A DNA stretch of 39,245 nt from Alphaproteobacteria bacterium (GTDB taxonomy: Bacteria; Pseudomonadota; Alphaproteobacteria; Micropepsales; Micropepsaceae), in the NCBI GenBank assembly GCA_003139615.1, contig PLJH01000006.1, forward strand, positions 1 through 39,245. Reading direction: 5' to 3'. This document shows, one piece after another, positions 16,556 to 25,240 of the stretch (positions are counted from its first letter, which is position 1; each line of letters opens with the position of its first letter). The notes under the pieces are model-generated. The model searched no databases, was not told the origin of the DNA, and saw nothing but the letters and a program-made list of their open reading frames with translations. A program made the position numbers and the translations under genes.

Positions 16556-17376
16556 ATATCCTCTCGATCCAGTCCGAAGTGGTTTACGGCCATGTCGGGA
16601 ATCGCGCAGCGCGGTTTGCGCTGGAGCGACTGGGTCATGCGGCATGGACTGTGCCGACCATTCTGCTCTCCAGCCATGCGGGCTACGCGCGCGTCGAAGG
16701 CGAGGCGACGAACCCCGATCTGATGCGCCGCCTGATCGACGGCCTCGACGGCAATGGCTGGCTCGGCCGATGCGATGCCGTGCTGTCCGGTTATCTCGGC
16801 CACGCCGATCAGGCGGAGGTGGTTGCCGATGTGGTGCGCCGCGTGAAAGCGGTCAATCCGAGAGTGCTCTACTGCCTCGATCCCGTCTTCGGCGATTCCG
16901 GCCGCACCTATGCAAAGCCCGGAGTGGCGGATGCGATGGCGCAAAAGCTGCTGCCGTTGGCCGATATCGTCACGCCGAACATTTATGAGCTTTCCAGCCT
17001 GTCGAATAGCGCAATCGGGAATCCAATAGATGCGCTGGCCGCTGCGAAGCGCCTGGCCCGCCCGATCGTCGTTGCGACCTCGGTGCCTGCAACCGATCGC
17101 ATCGGCGCACTGGCGGTCGAAGGCGGAGACGCCTGGCTCGCCACGACGCCGCGGCTGGAATCGGCGCCGCACGGCGCGGGCGATCTGTTCGCGGCCTTGT
17201 TCCTTGCCGCAAGACTATCCGGTCACGCATTGCCCGACGCACTCGCGCGCGCAACCGCAAGCGTATTCCACATTCTCTCGGCAAGCGCCGGTTCGAAGGA
17301 GATGCGTCTGCCGGCGGAGCAGGACGCGCTGGTCAATCCGCCATTGTCCTCGGTTTGTCTCGAGCGATTGGCGTGA
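16552..17376 (+). CDS. pdxY: Pyridoxal kinase (PdxY-type)
   Basis: This ribokinase-fold enzyme phosphorylates pyridoxal in the PLP salvage pathway. The 274-residue protein opens MNILSIQSEVVYGHVGNRAA, the PdxY/PdxK signature, has CDAVLSGYLGHADQ and YCLDPVFGDSG, and ends with the anion-hole motif APHGAGDLFAALFLA, whose aspartate is the catalytic base. Its ATG overlaps the sigma factor stop (ATGA), so it is translated with the ECF operon, an unusual partner for a vitamin B6 salvage gene. Confidence 0.92.
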   Translation: MNILSIQSEVVYGHVGNRAARFALERLGHAAWTVPTILLSSHAGYARVEGEATNPDLMRRLIDGLDGNGWLGRCDAVLSGYLGHADQAEVVADVVRRVKAVNPRVLYCLDPVFGDSGRTYAKPGVADAMAQKLLPLADIVTPNIYELSSLSNSAIGNPIDALAAAKRLARPIVVATSVPATDRIGALAVEGGDAWLATTPRLESAPHGAGDLFAALFLAARLSGHALPDALARATASVFHILSASAGSKEMRLPAEQDALVNPPLSSVCLERLA

Positions 17377-17420
17377 CTGCGTAATCTGGCGGATTGACAG
17401 GCCCGGTGCATACTGCGCGC

Positions 17421-18611
17421 ATGCCGCGAATCCTTTTTGTATTGCTGCTCGCTTCGCTCGGCCTGGCGCGGTCGTCCGGCGCGCCGCCACCGGCAATCGC
17501 CCAGGATGCCTATGTTTGGCAGCGGGTCTGGACACCGGCGGTTTTGTCGGCGCTCGGGAATTCCGCCGATCTGGTGACCGGATGGCGTGTGCTGGCCGCC
17601 GAGACAGATGCCAGGGGAAATTTGCGATCCGTCGCCGTGAACTGGGCAACTCTTTCCGCCACGCATCGGCCGGTCATCGCCGTCATTCGGATCGACGGTT
17701 CGCTGGCGAACTGGGACGAGGACACGTTGCTCGCGAAGATCGGCACGCTTGCCGTGGATTGGCGCAAGCTTGCCGTACCGCCGGCCGGCATCGAGATCGA
17801 CTATGACTGCGGCACGGCGCGCCTCGCCTTCTACGCCCAATTCCTCGCGCGTCTTCGTGCGATCCCGGATATTCCCCGACATCTTTCGATCACGGCTCTG
17901 CCCGCCTGGCTGTCGTCATACGAACTCGATTCCGTGATCGCCGCCGCTGACGAAGTCGTCCTTCAGGTTCATGCGGTGCGCACGCCCACCAGCGGACTGT
18001 TCGATCCGGCTTTGGCGCGCAATTGGATCGATGAATTCGGTGCGCGGACAACGAAACCGTTCCGCGTCGCGCTTCCCGATTATGGCGCACGAATCGTCCA
18101 GGCCGATGACGGTAGAATTCTCGCCATCGAAAGCGAAGAGCCGCGACTGGCCGGCGGCGGCCGCACCACAGGGCTGATGGCCATGCCCGCCGAGGTCGAG
18201 CGACTGCTGGACGGTCTGGCGCGCGATCCACCGGCGCATTTCGCCGGCATCGTATGGTTTCGCTTGCCGACCGGCGACGACGCCCTCGCCTGGAGCCCGG
18301 AGACATGGCGCGCTGTGATGCGCGGCCAAGACCTGCACACCGATGTCGTTGTCATTGCGCGTCCGGGCGCAACCTCCGGCCTGTCGGACATCGTGCTTGT
18401 GAACCGCGGACGCATCGACGCGGAACTACCGCGCAGGATCGGCCTGCCGCAAGGATGCACGCTCGCCGACGGCGTCAACGGTTATGCGCTCGACAACAGT
18501 GCTCGAAATATTTTTCTGCGTCGCCTTCAAACGGCCTTGCTTCATGCACATCGTGAGCAAACGATCGGTTGGATGCGTTGCGCCTGGGGGAATATCAATG
18601 TTCGGCCGTAA
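17421..18611 (+). CDS. Exported DUF3142-like protein
   Basis: The 396-residue protein has a signal peptide (MPRILFVLLLASLGLARSSG) and a mature start AYVWQRVWTPAVLSAL, which is characteristic of DUF3142. A glycosidase-like alpha/beta barrel is suggested by alternating strands such as AVIRIDGSL, GIEIDYDCGT, HLSITALPAW, EVVLQVHAV and FRVALPDYG; the acidic EIDYDCG segment could be an active site, though this is inference. ATG 17421 starts the signal peptide. Its last 14 bases overlap the downstream repeat-protein gene, so the two are translationally linked. The function of the family is unknown. Confidence 0.75.
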   Translation: MPRILFVLLLASLGLARSSGAPPPAIAQDAYVWQRVWTPAVLSALGNSADLVTGWRVLAAETDARGNLRSVAVNWATLSATHRPVIAVIRIDGSLANWDEDTLLAKIGTLAVDWRKLAVPPAGIEIDYDCGTARLAFYAQFLARLRAIPDIPRHLSITALPAWLSSYELDSVIAAADEVVLQVHAVRTPTSGLFDPALARNWIDEFGARTTKPFRVALPDYGARIVQADDGRILAIESEEPRLAGGGRTTGLMAMPAEVERLLDGLARDPPAHFAGIVWFRLPTGDDALAWSPETWRAVMRGQDLHTDVVVIARPGATSGLSDIVLVNRGRIDAELPRRIGLPQGCTLADGVNGYALDNSARNIFLRRLQTALLHAHREQTIGWMRCAWGNINVRP

Positions 18612-20913
18612 GCTTTTTATAGCGGGCGTGTTGCTCATTGCCGGCGCGTCGGTGTCGATCGCATGCGGTCCATTTTTCTCCTGGCAGCTTCTCGACGATC
18701 GCACCGCGACGCTCAAATCCACGCCCAAGAACAGCTTCGCTTATGAGGCGGCGCAGCTCGCTCCGCCGGCGGCCGACCACCTGAAACCCGCCGAACCGTC
18801 GTACTACGAGACGGATGCGGACCGGGCGGCTGAGTTCGACAAGGTGGAAGAGGCGGGTTTGTCGGCGCAACAGGTTGCGGTGCTCACCGCGTCGCGCGGC
18901 GATGCCACTGGCGATCAGTCTTTCAGCGATAACGTATCGCTCCCACCCGCAGCGCGACTCTATGCGGCCGGTATCATCGATTTTCACAAGGAGAATCCGG
19001 TGGCAGCCGCCGCGCGCTTCAACGCGATCCTGTCGCTTTTGGCGGCACAGCGCGCGCCGCGTGTCGTCTGGGCGGCCTATATGCTGGGACGCATTGCGGC
19101 GGCATCCGGTGACACGGCGAGCGCCTCGGCGAAATTCGCCTTGACCCGGAAGCTCGTTCTGCAAGGCGCGCCGGATCCGCTGGGGCTTGCGGTCGCGAGT
19201 TTCGGCGAAGAGGCGAAGCTGCATTACGACCATGCGAACTGGCTGTTGATCGACACCCCGCCCATGACGGTGCTGCCGACGCCGCCGGCCGATGCGTCAC
19301 CGGCGCGACCCGGTGGTCCCACTTTCGATCACGACGTATTGCTGCCGCAAAACACGAAGCTCTATCGGGAAGAAATGGCGGCGGCGACTGCACTCTATGC
19401 CGAGCAAGCCGCCCGCGGCTCGGACAGCGGCGTGCAATCGCTGCGGATGATCGCGCAGGACGTGCTGGCCGCGTCCGATCGCATGGATGCCGTCGTTCCG
19501 GTTCCACAGGTGCAGCGTTTGCTCGTCGTCTATGCGCTGGCGCGAATTTATGACGATTCCGCGCAGGATCAGGGGCCTCGGGACGCCGGCACGCGCGAAC
19601 CCGGTATCAGGCTCAATCCGCTGTTACCCACGCTTCTCGGATCAATCGTGAAATTCGGAGGCCGGAATCCCGCGGATGCCGACAGGCTCGCCGCGCTCAG
19701 CTACCGCGTCGGGCGCTATGAGCTCGCGGCGCAACTCGCTGCCGAGTCATCGAGCCCCCTCGCGGAATGGGTGAAGGCGAAAATCGCACTGCAGAAAGGC
19801 GATCTCGCGGCTGCCGCGGCCCACTATGCCGCTGCCTCAAGAGGATTCCCGGAAGCGCACGATGCCCGCGGGCTGGACTCCGATAATGCGAACCTCGTCG
19901 TCGGCGAGACAGGCGTCGTGGCGCTGGCGCGGGGCGAATATGTCGATGCACTCGACAAGCTCTATCCGGTCGCCGCGACCTATTGGGGCGATGTCGCCTA
20001 TCTCGCCGAGCGCGTGCTGACCGTCGACGAACTGAAGAGTTTCATCGTTGCGAAGGTTCCAGCTGCGAAGGAGTCCGCGACGCCTCCGCAATACGGCGCG
20101 CCGCCTGCAGATCCCGCTGCGCAATTGCGCAATCTGCTCGCGCGCCGGCTGATGCGCGAAGGGCGCAGCGCTGAGGCGTTCGCCTATTTCAGCGATCCGA
20201 AAGTGCGGGCCGCGGCGCAGGCCTATGCGGCAGCGCTGCACGATTCGACATCCGATTGGGGCCGCGTCGATCGCGCCCAGGCGTCCTTCACGGCGGCGAC
20301 GATCGCGCGTGTGTCCGGCATGGATATTCTGGGCACCGAAACCGGGCCCGATTATTATAATGTCGGCGGAAGCTATAATTGCTGCATTGGGCAAGACGCT
20401 CCCAAAGGCGCCTATGTGACGCCGGCGGAACGCGCGCGTGCCGACGCAAGCATCGCCCAGCCCAATACCCGCTATCACTATCGCTATATCGCAGTCGACG
20501 AAGCGGGCCGCGCGGCCGATCTGCTGCCTGCGCGCTCCCAGGCTTTCGCGGCCGTGTTGTGCAGGGCGACAGGCTGGATGATGCGGACGCCGGATGAAAG
20601 CGCGCGCGTCAAGGCGCTTTATCTGCGCTATGTGAAAAATGGCGCCCGCGTTGCATGGGCAAAAACATTCGGACGCAAATGTCCCGATCCGGATTTTACG
20701 CGCGCAATCGCAATGGAACGGTCGCAGATCTACCATCACTGGCGCCACTATGCGTCGGTTCATCGGTGGTGGTTGGTGGGATTTGTTCTTCTGGGTGGCG
20801 CGGCGGGAACATTCGGCGCGATGCGCATGCGGAAATCGACAGGGCCGTCGAAACTGGGTGATGAAATGCGCCGCTTGGCATCGCGAATTTCGGATTTGTT
20901 CCGCAAACGATAG
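18598..20913 (+). CDS. Large periplasmic repeat protein with C-terminal membrane anchor
   Basis: The 771-residue protein begins with a signal sequence (KLFIAGVLLIAGASVSIACG) and a mature start ACGPFFSW seen in other uncharacterised exported proteins. The middle consists of helical TPR/SEL1-like repeats (VVWAAYMLGRIAAASGDTAS, LARRLMREGRSAEAFAYF). Near residue 580 comes a cysteine- and tyrosine-rich segment (GPDYYNVGGSYNCCIG). A C-terminal membrane helix (WWLVGFVLLGGAAGTFGAM) and a basic tail would anchor it in the inner membrane. ATG 18598 has GGGGGA upstream. It overlaps the DUF3142 gene, so they probably act together. I do not recognise a function. Confidence 0.75.
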   Translation: MFGRKLFIAGVLLIAGASVSIACGPFFSWQLLDDRTATLKSTPKNSFAYEAAQLAPPAADHLKPAEPSYYETDADRAAEFDKVEEAGLSAQQVAVLTASRGDATGDQSFSDNVSLPPAARLYAAGIIDFHKENPVAAAARFNAILSLLAAQRAPRVVWAAYMLGRIAAASGDTASASAKFALTRKLVLQGAPDPLGLAVASFGEEAKLHYDHANWLLIDTPPMTVLPTPPADASPARPGGPTFDHDVLLPQNTKLYREEMAAATALYAEQAARGSDSGVQSLRMIAQDVLAASDRMDAVVPVPQVQRLLVVYALARIYDDSAQDQGPRDAGTREPGIRLNPLLPTLLGSIVKFGGRNPADADRLAALSYRVGRYELAAQLAAESSSPLAEWVKAKIALQKGDLAAAAAHYAAASRGFPEAHDARGLDSDNANLVVGETGVVALARGEYVDALDKLYPVAATYWGDVAYLAERVLTVDELKSFIVAKVPAAKESATPPQYGAPPADPAAQLRNLLARRLMREGRSAEAFAYFSDPKVRAAAQAYAAALHDSTSDWGRVDRAQASFTAATIARVSGMDILGTETGPDYYNVGGSYNCCIGQDAPKGAYVTPAERARADASIAQPNTRYHYRYIAVDEAGRAADLLPARSQAFAAVLCRATGWMMRTPDESARVKALYLRYVKNGARVAWAKTFGRKCPDPDFTRAIAMERSQIYHHWRHYASVHRWWLVGFVLLGGAAGTFGAMRMRKSTGPSKLGDEMRRLASRISDLFRKR

Positions 20914-20915
20914 CG

Positions 20916-21416
20916 CTACTCGCGAAAACCCTTCGCGTAATCTGCGGCTTCCGGTCCCGCAAGAAAACGATCCGCCCAGCGACGGAACACTTTTTCCATG
21001 CGCGCGCCTTCGACGCCCAGCTGCGCCATCGCGACTCCCCCGTTCACACTCTCATGATATTCGGCGACGAGGCCGTCCTTGAGGATAAAACGGCTCGTGC
21101 CGTCGATCACCACGCGGCGTCCCTTGAAGGTGGGAATGGTCGACACAAAACGCGAGAGCGAGCGTGCGTAACCGATGCGCCCGTTCGTGATGGGATCGAA
21201 GAACCGCCAGTCGTAGTCGGCCGCATCGCGGTGAAACAGATTCTCGAGCATGTCCGCAATCGACGCGCGGCCCCGGTGCGGGCCGTAAATGTAATCGTGA
21301 TAGACGCCGTCTTCCGTGAAGCAGGCGGCGAGCGCCTTGCCGTCACCCTTTGTCGCGGCCGTGCCAAACCGGGCCACAAGCGCTTCGAACTCGGACTGGG
21401 TCATCGCGCCGCTCAC
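20916..21416 (-). CDS. SnoaL/NTF2-like protein
   Basis: The 166-residue protein has the small cone-shaped NTF2-like fold of SnoaL enzymes and ligand-binding proteins. The opening TQSEFEALVARFGTAATKGD, the ACFTEDGVYHDYIYGPHRG metal- or substrate-pocket segment and later IDGTSRFILKDGLVAEYHES are typical. The start is probably GTG 21416, which overlaps the asd stop (GTGA) and has AAGG at good spacing; ATG 21404 is an alternative. It is therefore coupled to asd, though no lysine-pathway role is known. The substrate is not predictable. Confidence 0.75.
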   Translation of the reverse strand: MSGAMTQSEFEALVARFGTAATKGDGKALAACFTEDGVYHDYIYGPHRGRASIADMLENLFHRDAADYDWRFFDPITNGRIGYARSLSRFVSTIPTFKGRRVVIDGTSRFILKDGLVAEYHESVNGGVAMAQLGVEGARMEKVFRRWADRFLAGPEAADYAKGFRE

Positions 21417-22438
21417 GCAGCCTTCTTCAGCAGTTTGCGGTTGATCAGGCATTCGGCGATCTGCACCGCATTGAGGGCCGCGCCCTTTCGCAGATTGTCG
21501 GCCACGATCCACAGCGAAAGACCGTTTTCCACGGTCGGATCCTTGCGGATGCGCGAGACGAACGTCGCATCTTCGCCGGCCGCTTCGATGGGCGTGACGT
21601 AGCCGCCATCCTCGCGCTTGTCGACGACGAGCACGCCGGGGGCTGCGCGCAGCAATCCGCGCGCGCGATCGGCCGTGATGGGATTTTCGAATTCGATGTT
21701 GACCGCTTCGGCATGGCCGATGAACACGGGCACGCGCACGCAGGTGGCGGTGAGCTGGATGTCGGGATCGAGAATCTTCTGCGTCTCGACCATCATTTTC
21801 CATTCTTCCTTGGTGAGGCCGGAATCGAGGAAGACGTCGATATGCGGAATGACGTTGTAGGCGATCTGCTTGGTGAACAGTTTCGTCTCGATCGGATCGG
21901 CGACGAGAACCGCACGCGTCTGGCGGAACAATTCGTCCATCGATTCCCGGCCCGCGCCGGACACCGACTGATAGGTCGACACGACCACGCGCTTGATGCC
22001 GGCCGCGTCGTGCAGGGGCTTGAGCGCGACCACGAGCTGGACCGTCGAGCAATTGGGGTTCGCGATGATGCCTTTCTTGATGTCGGTCTCAAGCACGGCC
22101 GCATTCACTTCCGGCACAACGAGGGGTACCTCGCGGTCCATGCGCCAGAAGGAAGAATTGTCGATCACGATGGCGCCCTGCTCGGCGATCTTGGGCGCCC
22201 ATTCCTTCGACACCGGCGAGCCCGCAGACATCAGCACGATGTCGGTGCCCTTGAAGTCGTAATGGTCGAGCGCTCTGACTTTGAGAATGGCGTCGCCGAA
22301 AGATATCTCCGTTCCGACCGAACTGGAGGAAGCCAGCGCCACCACTTCGCTCGCCGGAAACAGGCGTTCGGACAGAACCGTCAGCATTTCGCGACCCACA
22401 TTGCCGGTCGCGCCGACCACGGCGACTTTGTATGACAT
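21413..22438 (-). CDS. asd: Aspartate-semialdehyde dehydrogenase
   Basis: Asd reduces aspartyl phosphate to aspartate semialdehyde, the branch point to lysine/diaminopimelate, threonine and methionine. The 341-residue protein shows the NADP-binding AVVGATGNVGREML, the catalytic cysteine at residue 130 in IIANPNCSTVQLV, and the conserved STYQSVSGAGR and RVPVFIGHAEAVNIEF histidine region. Length is normal. GAGGA precedes the ATG. A leader hairpin lies at 22455-22473. It overlaps the SnoaL-like gene downstream. Confidence 0.96.
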   Translation of the reverse strand: MSYKVAVVGATGNVGREMLTVLSERLFPASEVVALASSSSVGTEISFGDAILKVRALDHYDFKGTDIVLMSAGSPVSKEWAPKIAEQGAIVIDNSSFWRMDREVPLVVPEVNAAVLETDIKKGIIANPNCSTVQLVVALKPLHDAAGIKRVVVSTYQSVSGAGRESMDELFRQTRAVLVADPIETKLFTKQIAYNVIPHIDVFLDSGLTKEEWKMMVETQKILDPDIQLTATCVRVPVFIGHAEAVNIEFENPITADRARGLLRAAPGVLVVDKREDGGYVTPIEAAGEDATFVSRIRKDPTVENGLSLWIVADNLRKGAALNAVQIAECLINRKLLKKAA

Positions 22439-22454
22439 CGATCGATCCTCTGGA

Positions 22455-22473
22455 GCCCGCGTGCTTCGCGGGC
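22455..22473 (-). promoter_or_regulatory. GC-rich hairpin in the asd leader
   Basis: GCCCGCG and CGCGGGC (22455-22461 and 22467-22473) form a 7-bp stem with loop TGCTT, about 15 bp upstream of the asd start codon. No U-tract follows on the minus strand, so it is not a plain intrinsic terminator. It may be a leader structure or a processing hairpin between the upstream gene and asd. Confidence 0.4.
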
Positions 22474-22531
22474 GCGCAGCAATACTGCAAGCGGACCTGA
22501 GCGGAAAGAGGCGGCGGAAAAAAGGCGAATT

Positions 22532-22933
22532 CTACCAGTCGATGGCAATCCGGGCGGACTTTCCGTCGATGCTGCCGGAAACCGAGCCGCCCATTACCTG
22601 GACGCCCTGCAGTGTGTAATGGGCGAGATGGGCGTGCGTTCCGGTCCCGCCGATTTCGGCATGGAACGAACCGATATTGATCGACGGGCCGGACGTGCCC
22701 TTCGGGGGGGCAGACACATATGCGCCGTCGAGCGTCAGGCCTTCGGTGTCTTCCCGGCGCGCGTGCCGGTAAAGAAAGGAATCCGCGGACGGCAAGGCGA
22801 TACGAGTCGAACCGCTTTCATTGACGAAATCGCGCTGCACAGGGACAGGGCTTGGCGTCGGCAACGTTGGACGCGCGGCGGCCGTCGCGGTCATCGCCGT
22901 GAGAAGGAAGAGAACCGATAAACCCGTACGCAT
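22532..22933 (-). CDS. Small exported hypothetical protein
   Basis: The 133-residue protein has a signal peptide (MRTGLSVLFLLTAMTATAAA, probable cleavage after AAA). A proline-rich start is followed by a beta-rich segment (TLDGAYVSAPPKG, SINIGSFHAEIGGTGTHAHL, GVQVMGGSVSGSIDGKSARI) and no cysteines in the mature part. ATG 22933 begins the signal peptide; the frame extends two codons further to TTG. No family is recognised. It is separated from asd by ~90 bases holding a hairpin, so co-transcription is uncertain. Confidence 0.65.
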   Translation of the reverse strand: MRTGLSVLFLLTAMTATAAARPTLPTPSPVPVQRDFVNESGSTRIALPSADSFLYRHARREDTEGLTLDGAYVSAPPKGTSGPSINIGSFHAEIGGTGTHAHLAHYTLQGVQVMGGSVSGSIDGKSARIAIDW

Positions 22934-22991
22934 TGCCAAACCTGCTTGCCTACAGGTTCAACGCATTTTGCTAAGGCTTAGTTGCGAAGTA

Positions 22992-24209
22992 TCAGACGAC
23001 GCCGTCCGACCGCAGCTTTTTTATCTCCTCCGGTGAAAGCCCGAGCGCGCCGTTAAGCACGTCGTCCGTGTGTTGGCCCAGAAGAGGCGGTGCGGACCGG
23101 TATTCCGGCGGTGTTTTGGTAAGCCGGACCGGGCTTGCCACCAGATCGACGGGACCTGCCGCGGCGTGCGCCATCGAAACCGTCAGCCCGCGCGCGATGG
23201 CCTGCGGATCGGCGAACACCTGGCCGACTGTGTTGATCGGGCCGCAAGGCACGTTGGCCGCTTCGAGCAGCGCGATCCAGTCGGCGGTCGCGCGTGCGGC
23301 GAGAACCGGTTTCAGCAGGTCAATGATTGCCTCGCGATTGTCGACCCTGCTCGCATTGGTGACGAAGCGCGGATCGGCCGCCAGATGGTCGAGTTTCGCC
23401 GCGCTGCAAAAGCGGGCGAACTGGCGATCGTTGGCGATGGCCAGAATCAGGTGTCCATCGGCTGTCGGAAAAACCTGATAGGGCACGATATTGGGATGCG
23501 CGTTGCCGAGCCGGGTCGGCGCCGTGCCGCCCACCAGATAATTCGTGGCCTGGTTGGCGAGCGCGGCGGCCTGGCAATCGAACAGCGCCATGTCGATCGC
23601 CTGGCCTTCGCCCGTTTGTCCCTGGTGAATCAGGGCCGCGAGAATCGCGATGGCCGAATAGAGGCTTGTGAACAGGTCCGAAACCGCGACACCCACTTTC
23701 ATCGGTTCGGCGCCGGGCGCGCCGTCGGGCTGCCCCGTGATGCTCATCAGGCCGCCCATGCCCTGGATCAGATAGTCGTAGCCGGCCTTGTCCTTATACG
23801 GACCGTCATGGCCGAAGCCCGTCAGCGAACAATAGACGAGTGCCGGGTTGTCGGCGGCGAGCGTTGCGTAATCGAGGCCATAGCGCGCAAGCGTGCCCGT
23901 CTTGAAATTTTCCACCACGATGTGCGAGCGGCGTGCGAGACGCCGGATAAGTGCGGCGCCTTCCGGTTTCGAAAAATCGATCGTCACGGATTGTTTGTTG
24001 CGATTGGCGGATAGGAAGTAAGTCGCGTCGCCGCGCGCGCCGTCCTGCGTTTGCAAAAAGGGCGGCCCGAACGCGCGCGTTTCGTCGCCTTCGCCCGGCT
24101 TTTCGATCTTGACGATCTCGGCGCCGAGGTCGCCCAGAATCTGCGTCGCCCAGGGACCCGCAAGCACCCGGCTCAAATCCAACACGCGAATATGCGACAA
24201 TGCGCCCAA
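22992..24209 (-). CDS. Class III (CaiB/BaiF) CoA-transferase
   Basis: These enzymes swap CoA between carboxylic acids through a ping-pong mechanism. The 405-residue protein opens HIRVLDLSRVLAGPWATQIL and LGAEIVKIEKPGEGDETR, both diagnostic. The catalytic aspartate is at residue 145 in KAGYDYLIQGMGGLMSITG. The C-terminal NAHPNIVPYQVF and NVPCGPINTVGQVFADPQ motifs complete the family pattern. TTG 24209 is the start, supported by GGGAGA five bases upstream. The acid substrate (formyl-, succinyl- or other CoA donor) cannot be told from sequence. Confidence 0.9.
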   Translation of the reverse strand: MGALSHIRVLDLSRVLAGPWATQILGDLGAEIVKIEKPGEGDETRAFGPPFLQTQDGARGDATYFLSANRNKQSVTIDFSKPEGAALIRRLARRSHIVVENFKTGTLARYGLDYATLAADNPALVYCSLTGFGHDGPYKDKAGYDYLIQGMGGLMSITGQPDGAPGAEPMKVGVAVSDLFTSLYSAIAILAALIHQGQTGEGQAIDMALFDCQAAALANQATNYLVGGTAPTRLGNAHPNIVPYQVFPTADGHLILAIANDRQFARFCSAAKLDHLAADPRFVTNASRVDNREAIIDLLKPVLAARATADWIALLEAANVPCGPINTVGQVFADPQAIARGLTVSMAHAAAGPVDLVASPVRLTKTPPEYRSAPPLLGQHTDDVLNGALGLSPEEIKKLRSDGVV

Positions 24210-24267
24210 GCCAGTCTCCCGTTCAGGCCTACGCCTTAACCCGTGTGCCGTGTCGCCCGCAATCGAA

Positions 24268-25146
24268 TCAGATTTCCGTTCGTACGTCCCAGAGTTCGGG
24301 ATAGAAGCGCAGATCGAGCGCCTTCTTGAGATAATTGACGCCGGATGTGCCGCCCGTTCCGGGTTTGGAGCCGATGATCCGTTCGACGGTTTTCATGTGG
24401 GTGTAGCGCCAGAGCTGGAAGCGGTATTCGAGATCGACCAGCTTCTCGGCGAGCTCGTAGAGATCCCAGTGCTTTTCGGCGTCGCGATAGACCTGCCGCC
24501 ACGCTTCCATCACCTGCGGGTCGGCCGTGTAGGGCTCTGCGAAATCGCGTTCGAGCTTTTCGGACGGCACCGGCAAACCGCGGCGGGCCAGCAGCGCCAA
24601 TGCTTCGTCGTAGATGCTGGGCGCGGTCAGTGCTGCTTGCACCGCTGACGCGATGTCGTTGCGCGATTCATAGACTTGGGCCATTTGGCGGTTCTTGTTG
24701 CCCAGTCGAAATTCCAGCATGCGGTATTGGAAGGATTGAAAGCCGGAAGATTTTCCCAACGCCGAGCGGAAGCTCGAATAATCGAACGGCGTCATGGTCG
24801 AGAGGATTTCCCAGGACTGGATCAAATTGACCTGCACACGCGCCACCCGCGACATCATCTTGAAGGCGGGCCCCAACTCGTCGGCGCGGATCTGACGGAT
24901 GGCGCCGGCGATCTCGTGCAGGCACAGCTTGATCCAGAGTTCCGATGCCTGATGGATGACGATGAACAGGGTCTCGTCGTGCTGACCGCTGAGCGGCTGC
25001 TGACAGGCCAAAAGTTCCGGGAGGTGCAGATAGTCGCCATAGGACATCGAGTCCTTGAGGTCCCAGTGGACCTTTTCGCCCGTCAGATCGACGGCGGCGG
25101 GGCCTGGCAGGTCGGCCGGGAAACTTGGGGGCGAACTCGTGGTCAT
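24268..25146 (-). CDS. kynA: Tryptophan 2,3-dioxygenase
   Basis: This heme enzyme opens the kynurenine pathway by oxidising L-tryptophan to N-formylkynurenine. The 292-residue protein contains SMSYGDYLHLPELLACQQPL, the DETLFIVIHQASELWIKLCL helix, SGFQSFQYRMLEFRLGNKNR and the C-terminal WRYTHMKTVERIIGSKPGTG with the heme-ligand histidine, then GTSGVNYLKKAL. The frame is open upstream to 25422, overlapping the divergent gene, but ATG 25146 with AAGG upstream begins the conserved protein. No kynurenine formamidase or kynureninase gene is visible in the window, so the rest of the pathway must lie elsewhere. Confidence 0.95.
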   Translation of the reverse strand: MTTSSPPSFPADLPGPAAVDLTGEKVHWDLKDSMSYGDYLHLPELLACQQPLSGQHDETLFIVIHQASELWIKLCLHEIAGAIRQIRADELGPAFKMMSRVARVQVNLIQSWEILSTMTPFDYSSFRSALGKSSGFQSFQYRMLEFRLGNKNRQMAQVYESRNDIASAVQAALTAPSIYDEALALLARRGLPVPSEKLERDFAEPYTADPQVMEAWRQVYRDAEKHWDLYELAEKLVDLEYRFQLWRYTHMKTVERIIGSKPGTGGTSGVNYLKKALDLRFYPELWDVRTEI

Positions 25147-25240
25147 TGTCTTTGCCTTAACGATATAGCGGTCCGAGATTCGCGCCTTTCGAACCTCTTT
25201 GCTAGGGTGGGGGTTGCAGCCAAACAGTGAGAAGGTGGCC

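Noticed and set aside
12903..24209. Complete 3-hydroxypropionate-type cycle from the MaoC hydratase, CoA-ester lyase and class III CoA-transferase
   Set aside because: The CoA-transferase is about 9 kb away in another operon with no substrate evidence, so joining them would be speculation.
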